Assembly (NCBI RefSeq): GCF_003286085.1
Contig: NW_020825294.1
Location: 14,034,501-14,098,500 of the forward strand
Origin: Drosophila persimilis
Lineage: Eukaryota > Arthropoda > Insecta > Diptera > Drosophilidae
Direction: 5' to 3'
DNA: 64,000 bases
Part shown: positions 44,073 through 55,297 of the stretch, piece after piece
How the letters are laid out: every line of letters starts with the position of its first letter
How positions within the stretch are numbered: the stretch's first letter is position 1
Position numbers and translations under genes: made by a program
Notes under the pieces: generated by a model
Database searches by the model: none
Told to the model about the DNA's origin: nothing
What the model saw: only the letters and a program-made list of their open reading frames with translations

Positions 44073-45078
44073 GCAATACTTTTAGAGGGCCAAAAACATA
44101 ATAGGAGGCCAACTTGGGAAGATGACAAATAAAAGTCCTGTCGCAAAGGCATACTGGGCTCAGTTGCAAAACTTACACCTCAAACACGGATGTCTATACC
44201 GAGCATGGGAGATTGAGGGTGGGATAACCTTCTTTTGGTATCCAAAAAAACGAATCAGATATTTCAATAAAAAGTAGTAAAATGGATGCAGAACCGGAAA
44301 CTTAAGCATCAACAGAATAATCAATAAGATTAAAAAACGATTCTTTTGGGGTGGTTGTCAGGAGTCGTCGATGTGACCGTTGTGCTATGGCAAAAGGAGC
44401 ATCTACTAGAGCCGTTTGAGAGTAGTGCAATGGATATAGTAGACCCATTCCCAGCCAGTGACAGTGCAAATAAATATGTGCTCGTGGTAATTGATTATTT
44501 TAGCAAGTGGTCAAAAGTATATCCGAGCCTAAATCAGGAAGCATCGACAGTGACGAACGTGTTTTTTAATTGGCAAGTGGAGATGGATAACGAAGATAAA
44601 GAAAAACTGCGTTCCCCATTGGTGATGGGCTATGGCAATTTTCAATAACAAAATTCGGAGTACTAATGGAATTATATTCTGACCAAGGTAGTAATTTTGA
44701 ATCTTACACATTCAAAGAACGTTTTAACAGAACTTTATAGGAGTATCTTAGGAAAGTCGTCGACGCAAATCTGAAAAATTTGGTGAGCTAATTTCAATAT
44801 TATATTATTTTATTATTTTTATTATTTTATCCTCCGATGTCACCGACGACGTCGGCGGCTGCATTATTTGGGAACGATTTAAGGCTTCCGGCTGGTTTGA
44901 AATTCGGCGTAACCACAACATTTAATGAAACAATCAATAATGGAGATAGAAGGGACCAGTCGAACGAGATTCAAAAATTCATAAAAAGTCACATCCAATT
45001 AATGAATGAAAGAACAGATGCCCGATATGATCTGAAGGCTAACACTGAAGAGTTTCACGTTCGTAATTCTCTCAGTTA
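44073..45078 (+). mobile_element. Ty3/Gypsy integrase fragment, fossil
   Basis: The plus strand reads MDIVDPFPASDSANKYVLVV and DYFSKWSKVYP (44430-44525), the integrase core start. SDQGSNFES follows near 44678, then a post-core stretch (ALFGNDLRLPAGLKFG, 44853-44905) typical of Gypsy integrases. It is short and broken in several places. It lies between the CR1 piece and the second BEL/Pao pol fragment. Confidence 0.7.
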
Positions 45079-46855
45079 GTGCGCAACTATTCGATCCGTT
45101 GGGATTGCTGATCCCCATTGGCATGACGTCCAAAATTCTCCTCCGAAGACTTTGGCACTCTAATTGGAATGGGATGAAGCGATGGTGCTCAGCTGTTCAA
45201 GTTAACGGTTTAGAATAATCGAAAACAGTCAAGTCTGTTGTCGATTGCTGGAAGCAAACGCTAAAGACGCTACCAAGGCTTGAACTATACGCCGCCACTC
45301 TCTTGGCTCAGTTTCGGTCATAAGTCAAACAAGTTCTTGACAAATGCAGAACCGAGAGCGTGTATTTCTGGAAAGACTCGTGCCTTCGCTGTATAATCCA
45401 GCGGACTAGGCGTCTCGTGGATGCGACGTCCCTGAACTCCTTGAATCATTTTGGCAAAAAGGTCCGAAACTTTTATGTTAGCCTGAGCTTTTTTGGATGC
45501 AAGGGACTCGGAGGTAAAAAAGTCCGCCCAAGTTTTAATTGTACTGATTTCCAAATCAGATCTTTTCTCGTTTTTCATCGTTCATTAAATTAGTTTGAGT
45601 ATTTGCGAGTATTGTGTACCGGTTTTTGAACATCGGCAGGGAAAATGAGCGCTTTACGGAAGTAACTGTAAAGGAGTTGCAGAAATCGTCCCTCAAATTG
45701 ATGGAGATGGTTCAACGAACACTTGAAAAAGGAATCGGCTCTGTCGCCAAGCCTGCAAATGATGGCCCCATTTGTCCAAAAGATGTCAGAAAAAAGGCGA
45801 ACGTTTTCACTTATCAAGGTGGGAGGCAGGTTGTTGCATGCTCCTGTGCCTCTTGATGCCAAGTTTCCAATTCTACTGCCCGCCAAGAGTCACTTAGTTA
45901 AACTTTTTTTGAGAAATTTGAACTTAAAAAATTGTCATGCCAATCCAAAGACACTAGTTAGTTTGCTAAGACAGAAGATTTGGGTCGTAAATGCACGTCA
46001 GGAATGCACTCAGATAATTAGGAGATGCATCCACTCTTTTCGCTACAAAGCGAAATTGATGAGGCAGATCATGGGAAATCTGCCGGCAGACAGGTTTAGA
46101 AAAGGTCGTCCATTCCTGATTTGTGGCGTGGACTTCTGTGACCCTACTATCGTCTCGCTTCAGATTCCAGGACGTCCGCCCATCAAAGTGTATATTTGTT
46201 TGTTTCCCTTCCAAGGCCGTCAATTTAGAACTTGTCCCGGAACTGTCAACTAATTGTTTTTAAAGCTGTCGTTTTAAAGCTTCATCGCAAGACATGGCCT
46301 TTCGCATAGGATGTATTCCGACAGCGGCACCAACTTCGTCGGAGCCTGAAACGAGCTGAGGAAGCTGCAGAAAGCATTCGAGGTACAGCACCCCAGCCTG
46401 CGGACGTTCGCAGCGGAGCAAGGGGTGGACTGGAAGGTCATCCCCCCCACGAGCACCGCACTTCGGTGGTTTGTGGGAGGCGGCGAAGCAAATCGTCGTC
46501 CGGCAGATCGCCGACACCGCGTGCACGGATGACGAGACTCGGACGGTGTTAGCCAAGGCAGAGGCCATTTTGAGAGGTGCTCACGCCAGGCCATTGTTTG
46601 ATCGGCCAGGCCGTTCGCTCGCTGCCGCAAGGGTTCGAGCCAGACGCACTGAGCAGCGGTACCACCCTTACCCAGAGGTGGCAACTGCTTTCAGAGCTCA
46701 AACGTCGGTTCTGGCAGTCCTGGTCCAAGGACTACGTCCACAGTCCAACGACAGGCGTCGTCGAAAAAACGGATGGAAAGGTCAGGGTAGCCGAGGTGCG
46801 GATAGGAGGGGACGTAATTAAGCGCCCAATTCACAAGTTGGCTTAGCTGCCAATA
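45079..46855 (+). mobile_element. BEL/Pao pol fragment, copy 2, fossil
   Basis: Plus-strand landmarks are the end of RT (LFDPLG-like stretch near 45095, LPRLELYAATL-like stretch near 45270), the RNase H-integrase linker (45850-46150, close copy of 42110-42420) and the integrase C-terminal tail (EVLTPGHCLIGQAVRSLP, GGDVIKRPIHKLA, 46565-46846). Bases 46300-46850 are distinctly more G+C-rich than the rest. Broken in several places. Confidence 0.65.
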
Positions 46856-47375
46856 GGTTGAAGTCCGGTCATTCAAAGCCGCCAGAATGTCGACAAAATT
46901 TGAAATAAATTTAAATTAGAATAATTTAAAATTAACTAAGAAGAGACAATGAAGTCGTTACATCAGTACACATGTATATTGTTTAGAGTTTATCGTTAAA
47001 GCATGAAGTTTGAACCATCCCCTAGATGGTTACCATCGATCCTAACTCTGGGAAAGCTTATTGGGTGGGTTATTCCTGATCTTGTGGACATGTTTCCGCC
47101 CGTGTCGCTTGGTAATTTAGTAAAACCAGCCTGTAAAAGAGTCTTAGGATTAAAAAATGCCGCCAACTTTTATTGTTTATTGTTTCGAGTTTATAGTTCA
47201 ACTATGACCAGCTAAACTGTGTAGAAAGAAGAATGTAAAAATCGTCAAATTATCTGCTTCTGGAAAGTTAGCTAACACAATTCAAGGCTGAAGAAAGTTG
47301 ACTTAAATTATTCATCAAAGAAGATTTGACGTTGGAAGAGCAAGTATCAAAGGAAAAAAGATGGAAAAATATATT
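46856..47375. other. Region without a recognised element
   Basis: Mostly A+T-rich. One 70-codon open stretch (47003-47215) has no recognisable motif. It may contain the 3' UTR of the minus-strand CR1 relative that follows. Confidence 0.35.
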
Positions 47376-47981
47376 TTAATAGCGGCAAACGCTACGGAAA
47401 GATTCATGGTCGGAGTAGTTTGAAGGACAGGGAGAAAGACGGAGAGGAAAGTAATACCTAGTCGAGCGGGATGGAACAGCAATACTGATAAGGCCAATGA
47501 GGGCCGAGGATTTAACCTCATCTAGCAGAAGTTTATGGAGAAAAAGAATTCCCTGACAAGTCCTACGGCTTTCAAGAGAGTGCAAGTTAATAAGACGCAG
47601 CCGACTCTTATAAGAAAGAAGATGACGAGAGGGGCCCCAATTAAGACCGCGCCGGGCAAAGATAAGGAATTCTTTTTGAACGGACTCAAGCATATCTTGA
47701 TATTTTTAGTAGTGGGGTCACCAGATACAGGAACCACATTCCAAAATAGGCCGGGCAAGAGAAACGTAGAGTAGTTTAGTGGTATTGGGGTCAGAAAATT
47801 TTTCGACCATCTTTTCCCAGGAAATGTTATTAATTTTAAAGTGAAAATGGTAAGGCCTATTGCGATGGAAGGTCACGACGTTGCATTTGAAAATTTTAAG
47901 AGGAAAGAGCGTAGAGATCCGATTGAAGGAATAACGGGGACACAGGATCGACATTAGGACTCCTGAATTAGTTAAAACCAA
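47376..47981 (-). mobile_element. Diverged CR1-clade LINE, RT C-terminal part
   Basis: The minus strand reads VTFHRNRP (compare VMTFHRSNP at 8320) near 47860-47880, LYVSLARPILECGSCIW and then VQKEFLIFARRGLNWGPSRH, LRLINLHSLESRR and SNYSDHESFRSVC. These align in order with the thumb region of the CR1A copies (LRPILEYGSCVW, VQKNFLLFALRGLNWDAG) but are strongly diverged. Frames are broken. It is from a different, older subfamily. Confidence 0.7.
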
Positions 47982-49104
47982 TTAGTTAATAAGGGCCCGA
48001 TATTTACACCAACATAACTTATTCACGCAAAATTCTACAGTATTCGTAGGTAAGAAACACCTAAAATATAAAAGTTGAGATCTATTTATTTATTTATTTT
48101 AATTAACAATTATCTGCTAATAATGGAGCTAAGGAGGAAAGAAGATAAGTTAAAAGTTTGTTAAATTTTGGTGATTGTAAATATTACATTCTATTAGCTT
48201 CGGGGATAGTTCTGACATAGGGGGGAATAGATATGACAGAGAAGTTATAGCTGTCGTTTATAAAATATGTTACGTATGGGTAAGCGGATTGGCCTATAAG
48301 TACGGTTAGGTCTAGATGGAACGGCAAAGTCAATCTGGCCCAAGAGAGTTTGGCAGTCAACAATCCCGAGAAGGAGCTATAATCAGCAACATTTTCCATC
48401 GGTTTGCCGGCATTAGCAACCTACTCATCGATATTACGTGTGTTTTTCTTTGAAATCGTCGTCCCGCTTTTAGGTGTTTGCAAACATTGACGTTATTGCG
48501 GACTCTGTAAACGACATTGCACTGCCCGCAGATAAAAACAGGGTTTATTTGGAGTGTAGTAGTGTCACTACTATATGCTATTAGGAGGGCTTGAGCAGAT
48601 CGAGTACTTGTACGGCTTTTGTAAGACAGTGAACAACGATCGCGATGGTTTGAAGATCATGTCCTGACCCTGAAGACTTGGATATATTCGTAAAACACTA
48701 GATTTGGTAACCGTACTGCAAACACAGAAATGGCATGAGAGACACAATGATAAATTGCTGTTGGTACCGTCTCGTCTTTCAGCTTTCAGTCGAAGAGTTT
48801 CATCTAAAGAGTCGAAAAATCGATCATCTCTGTCGCTTTGATGATCTCAGGTCAACTGGAAAGCCAAGCAAATGCATTTATTTATCTCGCACTCAATGCA
48901 TGCTCTTCTCGTAAGACTTTCTGTGTTTTTGCAGTTGAGCAGTTAGTACCGTGTACTGCATTAATAACCATAGGTGTTCAAACGTGCCTGCTGTGCCTGA
49001 TGAAGCTTCAACTTCGCCAAACCATTAGGTCACTGGGTGCGGATTAGAGGTCTGCATGAATGGCAAAAAATCAGAATTCGAATTTACAATAGGCAAAATT
49101 ACTT
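47982..49104. other. Left flank of the tandem array, no element recognised
   Basis: It includes an A+T-rich TTTATTTATTTATTTT run at about 48085 and a minus-strand open stretch (48184-48399) without a known motif. This is the only flank of the array visible in the window. Confidence 0.4.
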
Positions 49105-49391
49105 CAACATTCAAACGACTTGGCACGAATTTAATGCATTGAGGGAGGAGCTCTTTTCGAACTCATTCGAATACATTCTATTTTTTTGCAGTTACTTTTG
49201 GGGCTCACCCAGTGGTTTAAACTTTTGAGAAGAAAAATAGATATATTTGTGGTTAAATGATAAAATAGCTTTTTTGTGCAAGTTTTGCTTAAGGTTTCAA
49301 TTTTAATTTTAATTTAATTGTTTAATTTAATGATTTTTTAATTTAAATATTCAGATTTCCGGCTAAAATCAGTTTTTTAGAGCTACATAGC

Positions 49392-49718
49392 TGTTCGGGC
49401 CAGCCGCCGTCACTTGTCATTGTCACTTTAGACAATAGACGAATAAGCAGAGTGAGCCGCCTATGCATTGCGCTGCTGCGCTCTCTCGCTAAAAGGACTC
49501 TCTGCAGCCGCCACTTCGGCAATTACTTTGATCTGCCGCCGTCGTCTATTTTTAGTTCTATGCTAATCTCTCGCTGGATTGGTTGCATATCGACCTATCT
49601 CCTAAACATTTATCCGGCCGGGCAAAAGAGCAAGCAATCGGCTTCAGCTAAGCCGCTTGTATAAATAAATATTATAAAGTTTAACGAAGTTTTGTTGTTT
49701 TAATTTGGAAATAAATAG
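49392..49718 (+). mobile_element. Solo-LTR-like segment of array unit 1
   Basis: It starts TGTTCGGGCCAGCCGCC. A TATA-like TTGTATAAATAAAT follows near 49658 and an AATAAA signal near 49710, an order that suits an LTR with a short R region. The end is approximate. The superfamily is not certain (a BEL/Pao-type LTR is my best guess). No adjoining gag or pol is present. Identical segments begin at 52345, 55298, 58251 and 61201. Confidence 0.45.
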
Positions 49719-50427
49719 GTGGCAAAAAAGCTTGGCATCTCAAACACCAGCTATAATATAGCTGTTTTGAAAACAGTGCCAGCAAAGTCCTTTAAAGAAA
49801 AGAAGAACATGTCCCAGCGACGAATGAATGAGCAGTCAAAAATTTGGGTAATTGGAATGCTATGTTATACGCATTCATTTCGTTTTGCTTACTCCTTCAT
49901 TCTAACTCGGACAACTGAATGCTGAAAACAACGAAGCCAACATGCAGTCGCATTGATATATATACATACATATATATTCATTCATATTCGCAGTCATTCA
50001 ACTCAATTTAATTCTAATGCATTATGTTTTGAATGAGCCATGCATTTTTCTAGAGCATCGTCGATTCCCTGCAAACGCTCTGCAAAGATTATTTCGCCAG
50101 GGGATTTAATAATTTCCTGAGCATATCTTAATAGATCCGAGCTCTGCTCAGACTTAAGTCAACCCCCTTCTTCATTTGCTAAGTCTAACATTATATGGCT
50201 TGACTTCCACCGATTAGATCTCGAGCAAGGCGTTGCATACCTTCAGGATGGAGCATATAAATAAATAAATTCACCAGAACTACTGGTCCCTATGGAAAGA
50301 AGAACGATATTAGAACTTAATTCCATAAATCATAGCTAGTGGTGCAGCTTAATGTAATTCTTCATTATAGTTTGCTAATTGCACTGCCCACTGTACGAAA
50401 CGTTAATGCATATGCTTACATATACAT

Positions 50428-50712
50428 ATGAAAGCAATATTTGTTTCTCGTCTTATTCCTGAGGCTACAACAGAGGATGTTAAACAACATCTTTTCTCTA
50501 AACTTAACACTTCGCCTGTTGATATAGTTGTGACTAAATTTACATTTAAACATAAGCGCAACATATCATCATTTAAAATTCTTCTCCCTGATTCTTTACT
50601 ATCCAGTTCTCTAGAACCGTCAATATGGCCTGAGCACACAATTGTGCATGAGTTCCTTCTCAAAGATTCGAACTCGAATCCAAGAATAACCGAACATGCT
50701 CCAAAAAACTGA
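50428..50712 (+). CDS. CR1-clade ORF1 C-terminal fragment, array unit 1
   Basis: A 94-codon frame starting at ATG 50428. FVSRLIPEATTEDVKQHLFS followed by a basic stretch and WPEHTIVHEFL corresponds to the RRM-like C-terminal part of CR1-type ORF1 (compare FVSRLAPDLTSNDV at 5930). The N-terminal zinc finger is absent, so this ATG is probably an internal codon of a once longer ORF1. The stop overlaps the ORF2 start as TGATG (50710-50714), an arrangement that in LINEs can allow termination-reinitiation. In the LINE, this protein binds RNA. Confidence 0.65.
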   Translation: MKAIFVSRLIPEATTEDVKQHLFSKLNTSPVDIVVTKFTFKHKRNISSFKILLPDSLLSSSLEPSIWPEHTIVHEFLLKDSNSNPRITEHAPKN

Positions 50713-52181
50713 TGTACTATTTTTCCATGCACTATCAGAACGTTCGCAGTTTGCTGGGAAAATTGCGTCAAATTCATACTAATAGCGCGTCCTTTGATTT
50801 CGATGCCATCGCGTTTACCGAAACCTGGCTTAACTCCTCTGTCAATGATCATGAAATTTTCATTGATAGTTACACTATTTATAGAATGGACCGCCCATCT
50901 TTTGCAGGTGGGGTTCTGATTGCAGTTAAATATGTTTTCTCATCTGAGTTATTCCCATTTAATAACATTCACGGAATTGAATTTGTTGCAGTCAAAGTTC
51001 GTGTTGGCTCCGCATTTTTCTATTTAACCTGCTCTTACATTCCTCCCAGGTCTGATGCTGCGCTTTACTTACACCACCTCTCAGCAATTAATATTGTTGT
51101 TTCTGCATTAGGGTGCCATGATCGAATTATTGTCATGGGGGACTTTAACCTCCCATTTCTTTCTTGGCTGCCTTGTGATGACGCTAACCTGTTGTTTCCC
51201 AATTGCCATAATGACTTTATCAATGGGCTAACGGATAGTTCCCTTGTCCAAATTAATGCCGTTAAAAACATGAGGGACAGACTTCTTGACCTCGTTTTTG
51301 TTAACGATGGTTCTCTTGCTACGGTATCTAGAGCAAGTCTAATATCTCTCCCTGAAGATTCTTACCATCCAACTTTGTTGATATCACTAGAGTGTACACA
51401 ATCTGGATGTGTTGACAGTTCCATGGCTCCTTGTCACATGAAGTGTTTTCGCAAAACAAACTTTATCGATTTAGATCTACATCTCTCGCGTGTTGATTGG
51501 TCGTTTCTTTATTCATTACCGAACATAGATGCAACTGTTAACTCGTTTTATAGTTCTATTTACTCCGCCCTAAATACGTTTGTTCCAGATATCACTGTAC
51601 CTGTATCGTCCAAGCCTCCTTGGTTCTCCAAGTATTTATCATACTTAAAAAATAATAAATCCCGGCTCTATAAAAAGTACCAGAAGTCGGGCTCCACGTT
51701 GACTTTAGCTCTATACTCCTCCGCTCGCTCTCTGTTCCTTGCCGTCAATAGTCAGTGTTATAATCATTACCTTTCACAATGTAGTAGAAACTTTCGTAGT
51801 GACCCTAAAAAATTCTATTCGTTCGTTAACTCTAAGCGCAAGTCAAACGTTTTTCCTCCGTCCCTTCATTACCAGAACAAAACAGAAGCTTCTGCTGTTG
51901 GTATTGCAAATTTATTCGCTAACTTTTTCCAAACAACGTACTCGTCTCATATTTACAACGCATCCACTCCCTATCCGTACCAGCTACCTCAAGCTAACAG
52001 CATTTTTCTGCCCTTTTTCGAGGAAAGCGTTGTTCTGGAAGGTTTGTCATCTATGGACAACATTCAAACGACTTGGCACGAATTTAATGCATTGAGGGAG
52101 GAGCTCTTTTCGAACTCATTCGAATACATTCTATTTTTTTGCAGTTACTTTTGGGGCTCACCCAGTGGTTTAAACTTTTGA
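50712..52181 (+). CDS. CR1-clade ORF2 endonuclease, truncated chimera, array unit 1
   Basis: An uninterrupted 489-codon frame from ATG 50712. The endonuclease fold spans residues 6-225 with a full catalytic set visible: Asn10 (YQNVRS), Glu37 (TETWL), Tyr109 (CSYIPP), Asp144/Asn146 (GDFNLP), Asp193 (LLDLVF) and His219 (SYHP). Residues 230-449 are the linker up to the edge of the polymerase, with PPWFSK..SYLKNNKSRLYK. The polymerase is absent. From about residue 449 the frame crosses the unit junction and ends with about 41 residues encoded by the next unit. Whether it is transcribed or translated is unknown. Confidence 0.8.
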   Translation: MYYFSMHYQNVRSLLGKLRQIHTNSASFDFDAIAFTETWLNSSVNDHEIFIDSYTIYRMDRPSFAGGVLIAVKYVFSSELFPFNNIHGIEFVAVKVRVGSAFFYLTCSYIPPRSDAALYLHHLSAINIVVSALGCHDRIIVMGDFNLPFLSWLPCDDANLLFPNCHNDFINGLTDSSLVQINAVKNMRDRLLDLVFVNDGSLATVSRASLISLPEDSYHPTLLISLECTQSGCVDSSMAPCHMKCFRKTNFIDLDLHLSRVDWSFLYSLPNIDATVNSFYSSIYSALNTFVPDITVPVSSKPPWFSKYLSYLKNNKSRLYKKYQKSGSTLTLALYSSARSLFLAVNSQCYNHYLSQCSRNFRSDPKKFYSFVNSKRKSNVFPPSLHYQNKTEASAVGIANLFANFFQTTYSSHIYNASTPYPYQLPQANSIFLPFFEESVVLEGLSSMDNIQTTWHEFNALREELFSNSFEYILFFCSYFWGSPSGLNF

Positions 52182-52344
52182 GAAGAAAAATAGATATATT
52201 TGTGGTTAAATGATAAAATAGCTTTTTTGTGCAAGTTTTGCTTAAGGTTTCAATTTTAATTTTAATTTAATTGTTTAATTTAATGATTTTTTAATTTAAA
52301 TATTCAGATTTCCGGCTAAAATCAGTTTTTTAGAGCTACATAGC

Positions 52345-52671
52345 TGTTCGGGCCAGCCGCCGTCACTTGTCATTGTCACTTTAGACAATAGACGAATAAG
52401 CAGAGTGAGCCGCCTATGCATTGCGCTGCTGCGCTCTCTCGCTAAAAGGACTCTCTGCAGCCGCCACTTCGGCAATTACTTTGATCTGCCGCCGTCGTCT
52501 ATTTTTAGTTCTATGCTAATCTCTCGCTGGATTGGTTGCATATCGACCTATCTCCTAAACATTTATCCGGCCGGGCAAAAGAGCAAGCAATCGGCTTCAG
52601 CTAAGCCGCTTGTATAAATAAATATTATAAAGTTTAACGAAGTTTTGTTGTTTTAATTTGGAAATAAATAG
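52345..52671 (+). mobile_element. Solo-LTR-like segment of array unit 2
   Basis: Same segment as 49392-49718, 2953 bases downstream, with the TATA-like and AATAAA motifs preserved. Confidence 0.45.
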
Positions 52672-53380
52672 GTGGCAAAAAAGCTTGGCATCTCAAACAC
52701 CAGCTATAATATAGCTGTTTTGAAAACAGTGCCAGCAAAGTCCTTTAAAGAAAAGAAGAACATGTCCCAGCGACGAATGAATGAGCAGTCAAAAATTTGG
52801 GTAATTGGAATGCTATGTTATACGCATTCATTTCGTTTTGCTTACTCCTTCATTCTAACTCGGACAACTGAATGCTGAAAACAACGAAGCCAACATGCAG
52901 TCGCATTGATATATATACATACATATATATTCATTCATATTCGCAGTCATTCAACTCAATTTAATTCTAATGCATTATGTTTTGAATGAGCCATGCATTT
53001 TTCTAGAGCATCGTCGATTCCCTGCAAACGCTCTGCAAAGATTATTTCGCCAGGGGATTTAATAATTTCCTGAGCATATCTTAATAGATCCGAGCTCTGC
53101 TCAGACTTAAGTCAACCCCCTTCTTCATTTGCTAAGTCTAACATTATATGGCTTGACTTCCACCGATTAGATCTCGAGCAAGGCGTTGCATACCTTCAGG
53201 ATGGAGCATATAAATAAATAAATTCACCAGAACTACTGGTCCCTATGGAAAGAAGAACGATATTAGAACTTAATTCCATAAATCATAGCTAGTGGTGCAG
53301 CTTAATGTAATTCTTCATTATAGTTTGCTAATTGCACTGCCCACTGTACGAAACGTTAATGCATATGCTTACATATACAT

Positions 53381-53665
53381 ATGAAAGCAATATTTGTTTC
53401 TCGTCTTATTCCTGAGGCTACAACAGAGGATGTTAAACAACATCTTTTCTCTAAACTTAACACTTCGCCTGTTGATATAGTTGTGACTAAATTTACATTT
53501 AAACATAAGCGCAACATATCATCATTTAAAATTCTTCTCCCTGATTCTTTACTATACAATTCTCTAGAACCGTCAATATGGCCTGAGCACACAATTGTGC
53601 ATGAGTTCCTTCTCAAAGATTCGAACTCGAATCCAAGAATAACCGAACATGCTCCAAAAAACTGA
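53381..53665 (+). CDS. ORF1 C-terminal fragment, array unit 2
   Basis: Same 94-codon frame as unit 1, with LLYNSLEPS in place of LLSSSLEPS. The stop overlaps the ORF2 ATG. Confidence 0.6.
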   Translation: MKAIFVSRLIPEATTEDVKQHLFSKLNTSPVDIVVTKFTFKHKRNISSFKILLPDSLLYNSLEPSIWPEHTIVHEFLLKDSNSNPRITEHAPKN

Positions 53666-55134
53666 TGTACTATTTTTCCATGCACTATCAGAACGTTCGC
53701 AGTTTGCTGGGAAAATTGCGTCAAATTCATACTAATAGCGCGTCCTTTGATTTCGATGCCATCGCGTTTACCGAAACCTGGCTTAACTCCTCTGTCAATG
53801 ATCATGAAATTTTCATTGATAGTTACACTATTTATAGAATGGACCGCCCATCTTTTGCAGGTGGGGTTCTGATTGCAGTTAAATCTGTTTTCTCATATGA
53901 GTTATTCCCATTTAATAACATTCACGGAATTGAATTTGTTGCAGTCAAAGTTCGTGTTGGCTCCGCATTTTTCTATTTAACCTGCTCTTACATTCCTCCC
54001 AGGTCTGATGCTGAGCTTTACTTACACCACCTCTCAGCAATTAATATTGTTGTTTCTGCATTAGGGTGCCATGATCGAATTATTGTCATGGGGGACTTTA
54101 ACCTCCCATTTCTTTCTTGGCTGCCTTGTGATGACGCTAACCTGTTGTTTCCCAATTGCCATAATGACTTTATCAATGGGCTAACGGATAGTTCCCTTGT
54201 CCAAATTAATGCCGTTAAAAACATGAGGGACAGACTTCTTGACCTCGTTTTTGTTAACGATGGTTCTCTTGCTACGGTATCTAGAGCAAGTCTAATATCT
54301 CTCCCTGAAGATTCTTACCATCCAACTTTGTTGATATCACTAGAGTGTACACAATCTGGATGTGTTGACAGTTCCATGGCTCCTTGTCACATGAAGTGTT
54401 TTCGCAAAACAAACTTTATCGATTTAGATCTACATCTCTCGCGTGTTGATTGGTCGTTTCTTTATTCATTACCGAACATAGATGCAACTGTTAACTCGTT
54501 TTATAGTTCTATTTACTCCGCCCTAAATACGTTTGTTCCAGATATCACTGTACCTGTATCGTCCAAGCCTCCTTGGTTCTCCAAGTATTTATCATACTTA
54601 AAAAATAATAAATCCCGGCTCTATAAAAAGTACCAGAAGTCGGGCTCCACGTTGGCTTTAGCTCTATACTCCTCCGCTCGCTCTCTGTTCCTTGCCGTCA
54701 ATAGTCAGTGTTATAATCATTACCTTTCACAATGTAGTAGAAACTTTCGTAGTGACCCTAAAAAATTCTATTCGTTCGTTAACTCTAAGCGCAAGTCAAA
54801 CGTTTTTCCTCCGTCCCTTCATTACCAGAACAAAACAGAAGCTTCTGCTGTTGGTATTGCAAATTTATTCGCTAACTTTTTCCAAACAACGTACTCGTCT
54901 CATATTTACAACGCATCCACTCCCTATCCGTACCAGCTACCTCAAGCTAACAGCATTTTTCTGCCCTTTTTCGAGGAAAGCGTTGTTCTGGAAGGTTTGT
55001 CATCTATGGACAACATTCAAACGACTTGGCACGAATTTAATGCATTGAGGGAGGAGCTCTTTTCGAACTCATTCGAATACATTCTATTTTTTTGCAGTTA
55101 CTTTTGGGGCTCACCCAGTGGTTTAAACTTTTGA
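53665..55134 (+). CDS. ORF2 endonuclease chimera, array unit 2
   Basis: Open over 489 codons with all catalytic residues named for unit 1. Differences from unit 1 are KSVFSYE for KYVFSSE, DAELYL for DAALYL and STLALAL for STLTLAL. It ends in the next unit. Confidence 0.75.
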   Translation: MYYFSMHYQNVRSLLGKLRQIHTNSASFDFDAIAFTETWLNSSVNDHEIFIDSYTIYRMDRPSFAGGVLIAVKSVFSYELFPFNNIHGIEFVAVKVRVGSAFFYLTCSYIPPRSDAELYLHHLSAINIVVSALGCHDRIIVMGDFNLPFLSWLPCDDANLLFPNCHNDFINGLTDSSLVQINAVKNMRDRLLDLVFVNDGSLATVSRASLISLPEDSYHPTLLISLECTQSGCVDSSMAPCHMKCFRKTNFIDLDLHLSRVDWSFLYSLPNIDATVNSFYSSIYSALNTFVPDITVPVSSKPPWFSKYLSYLKNNKSRLYKKYQKSGSTLALALYSSARSLFLAVNSQCYNHYLSQCSRNFRSDPKKFYSFVNSKRKSNVFPPSLHYQNKTEASAVGIANLFANFFQTTYSSHIYNASTPYPYQLPQANSIFLPFFEESVVLEGLSSMDNIQTTWHEFNALREELFSNSFEYILFFCSYFWGSPSGLNF

Positions 55135-55297
55135 GAAGAAAAATAGATATATTTGTGGTTAAATGATAAAATAGCTTTTTTGTGCAAGTTTTGCTTAAGG
55201 TTTCAATTTTAATTTTAATTTAATTGTTTAATTTAATGATTTTTTAATTTAAATATTCAGATTTCCGGCTAAAATCAGTTTTTTAGAGCTACATAGC

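Noticed and set aside
49452-49925. 70- and 68-codon frames in the LTR-like and following segment
   Set aside because: They lie in LTR-like noncoding sequence, show no known motif and are repeated only with the unit.
50403-50852. 149-codon minus-strand frame repeated in each array unit
   Set aside because: It is antisense to the ORF1/ORF2 boundary, has no recognisable domain, and recurs only because the unit does.
51739-52095. 118-codon alternative plus-strand frame in each unit
   Set aside because: It overlaps the endonuclease-linker frame, which has clear family motifs. No motif is found in the alternative frame.
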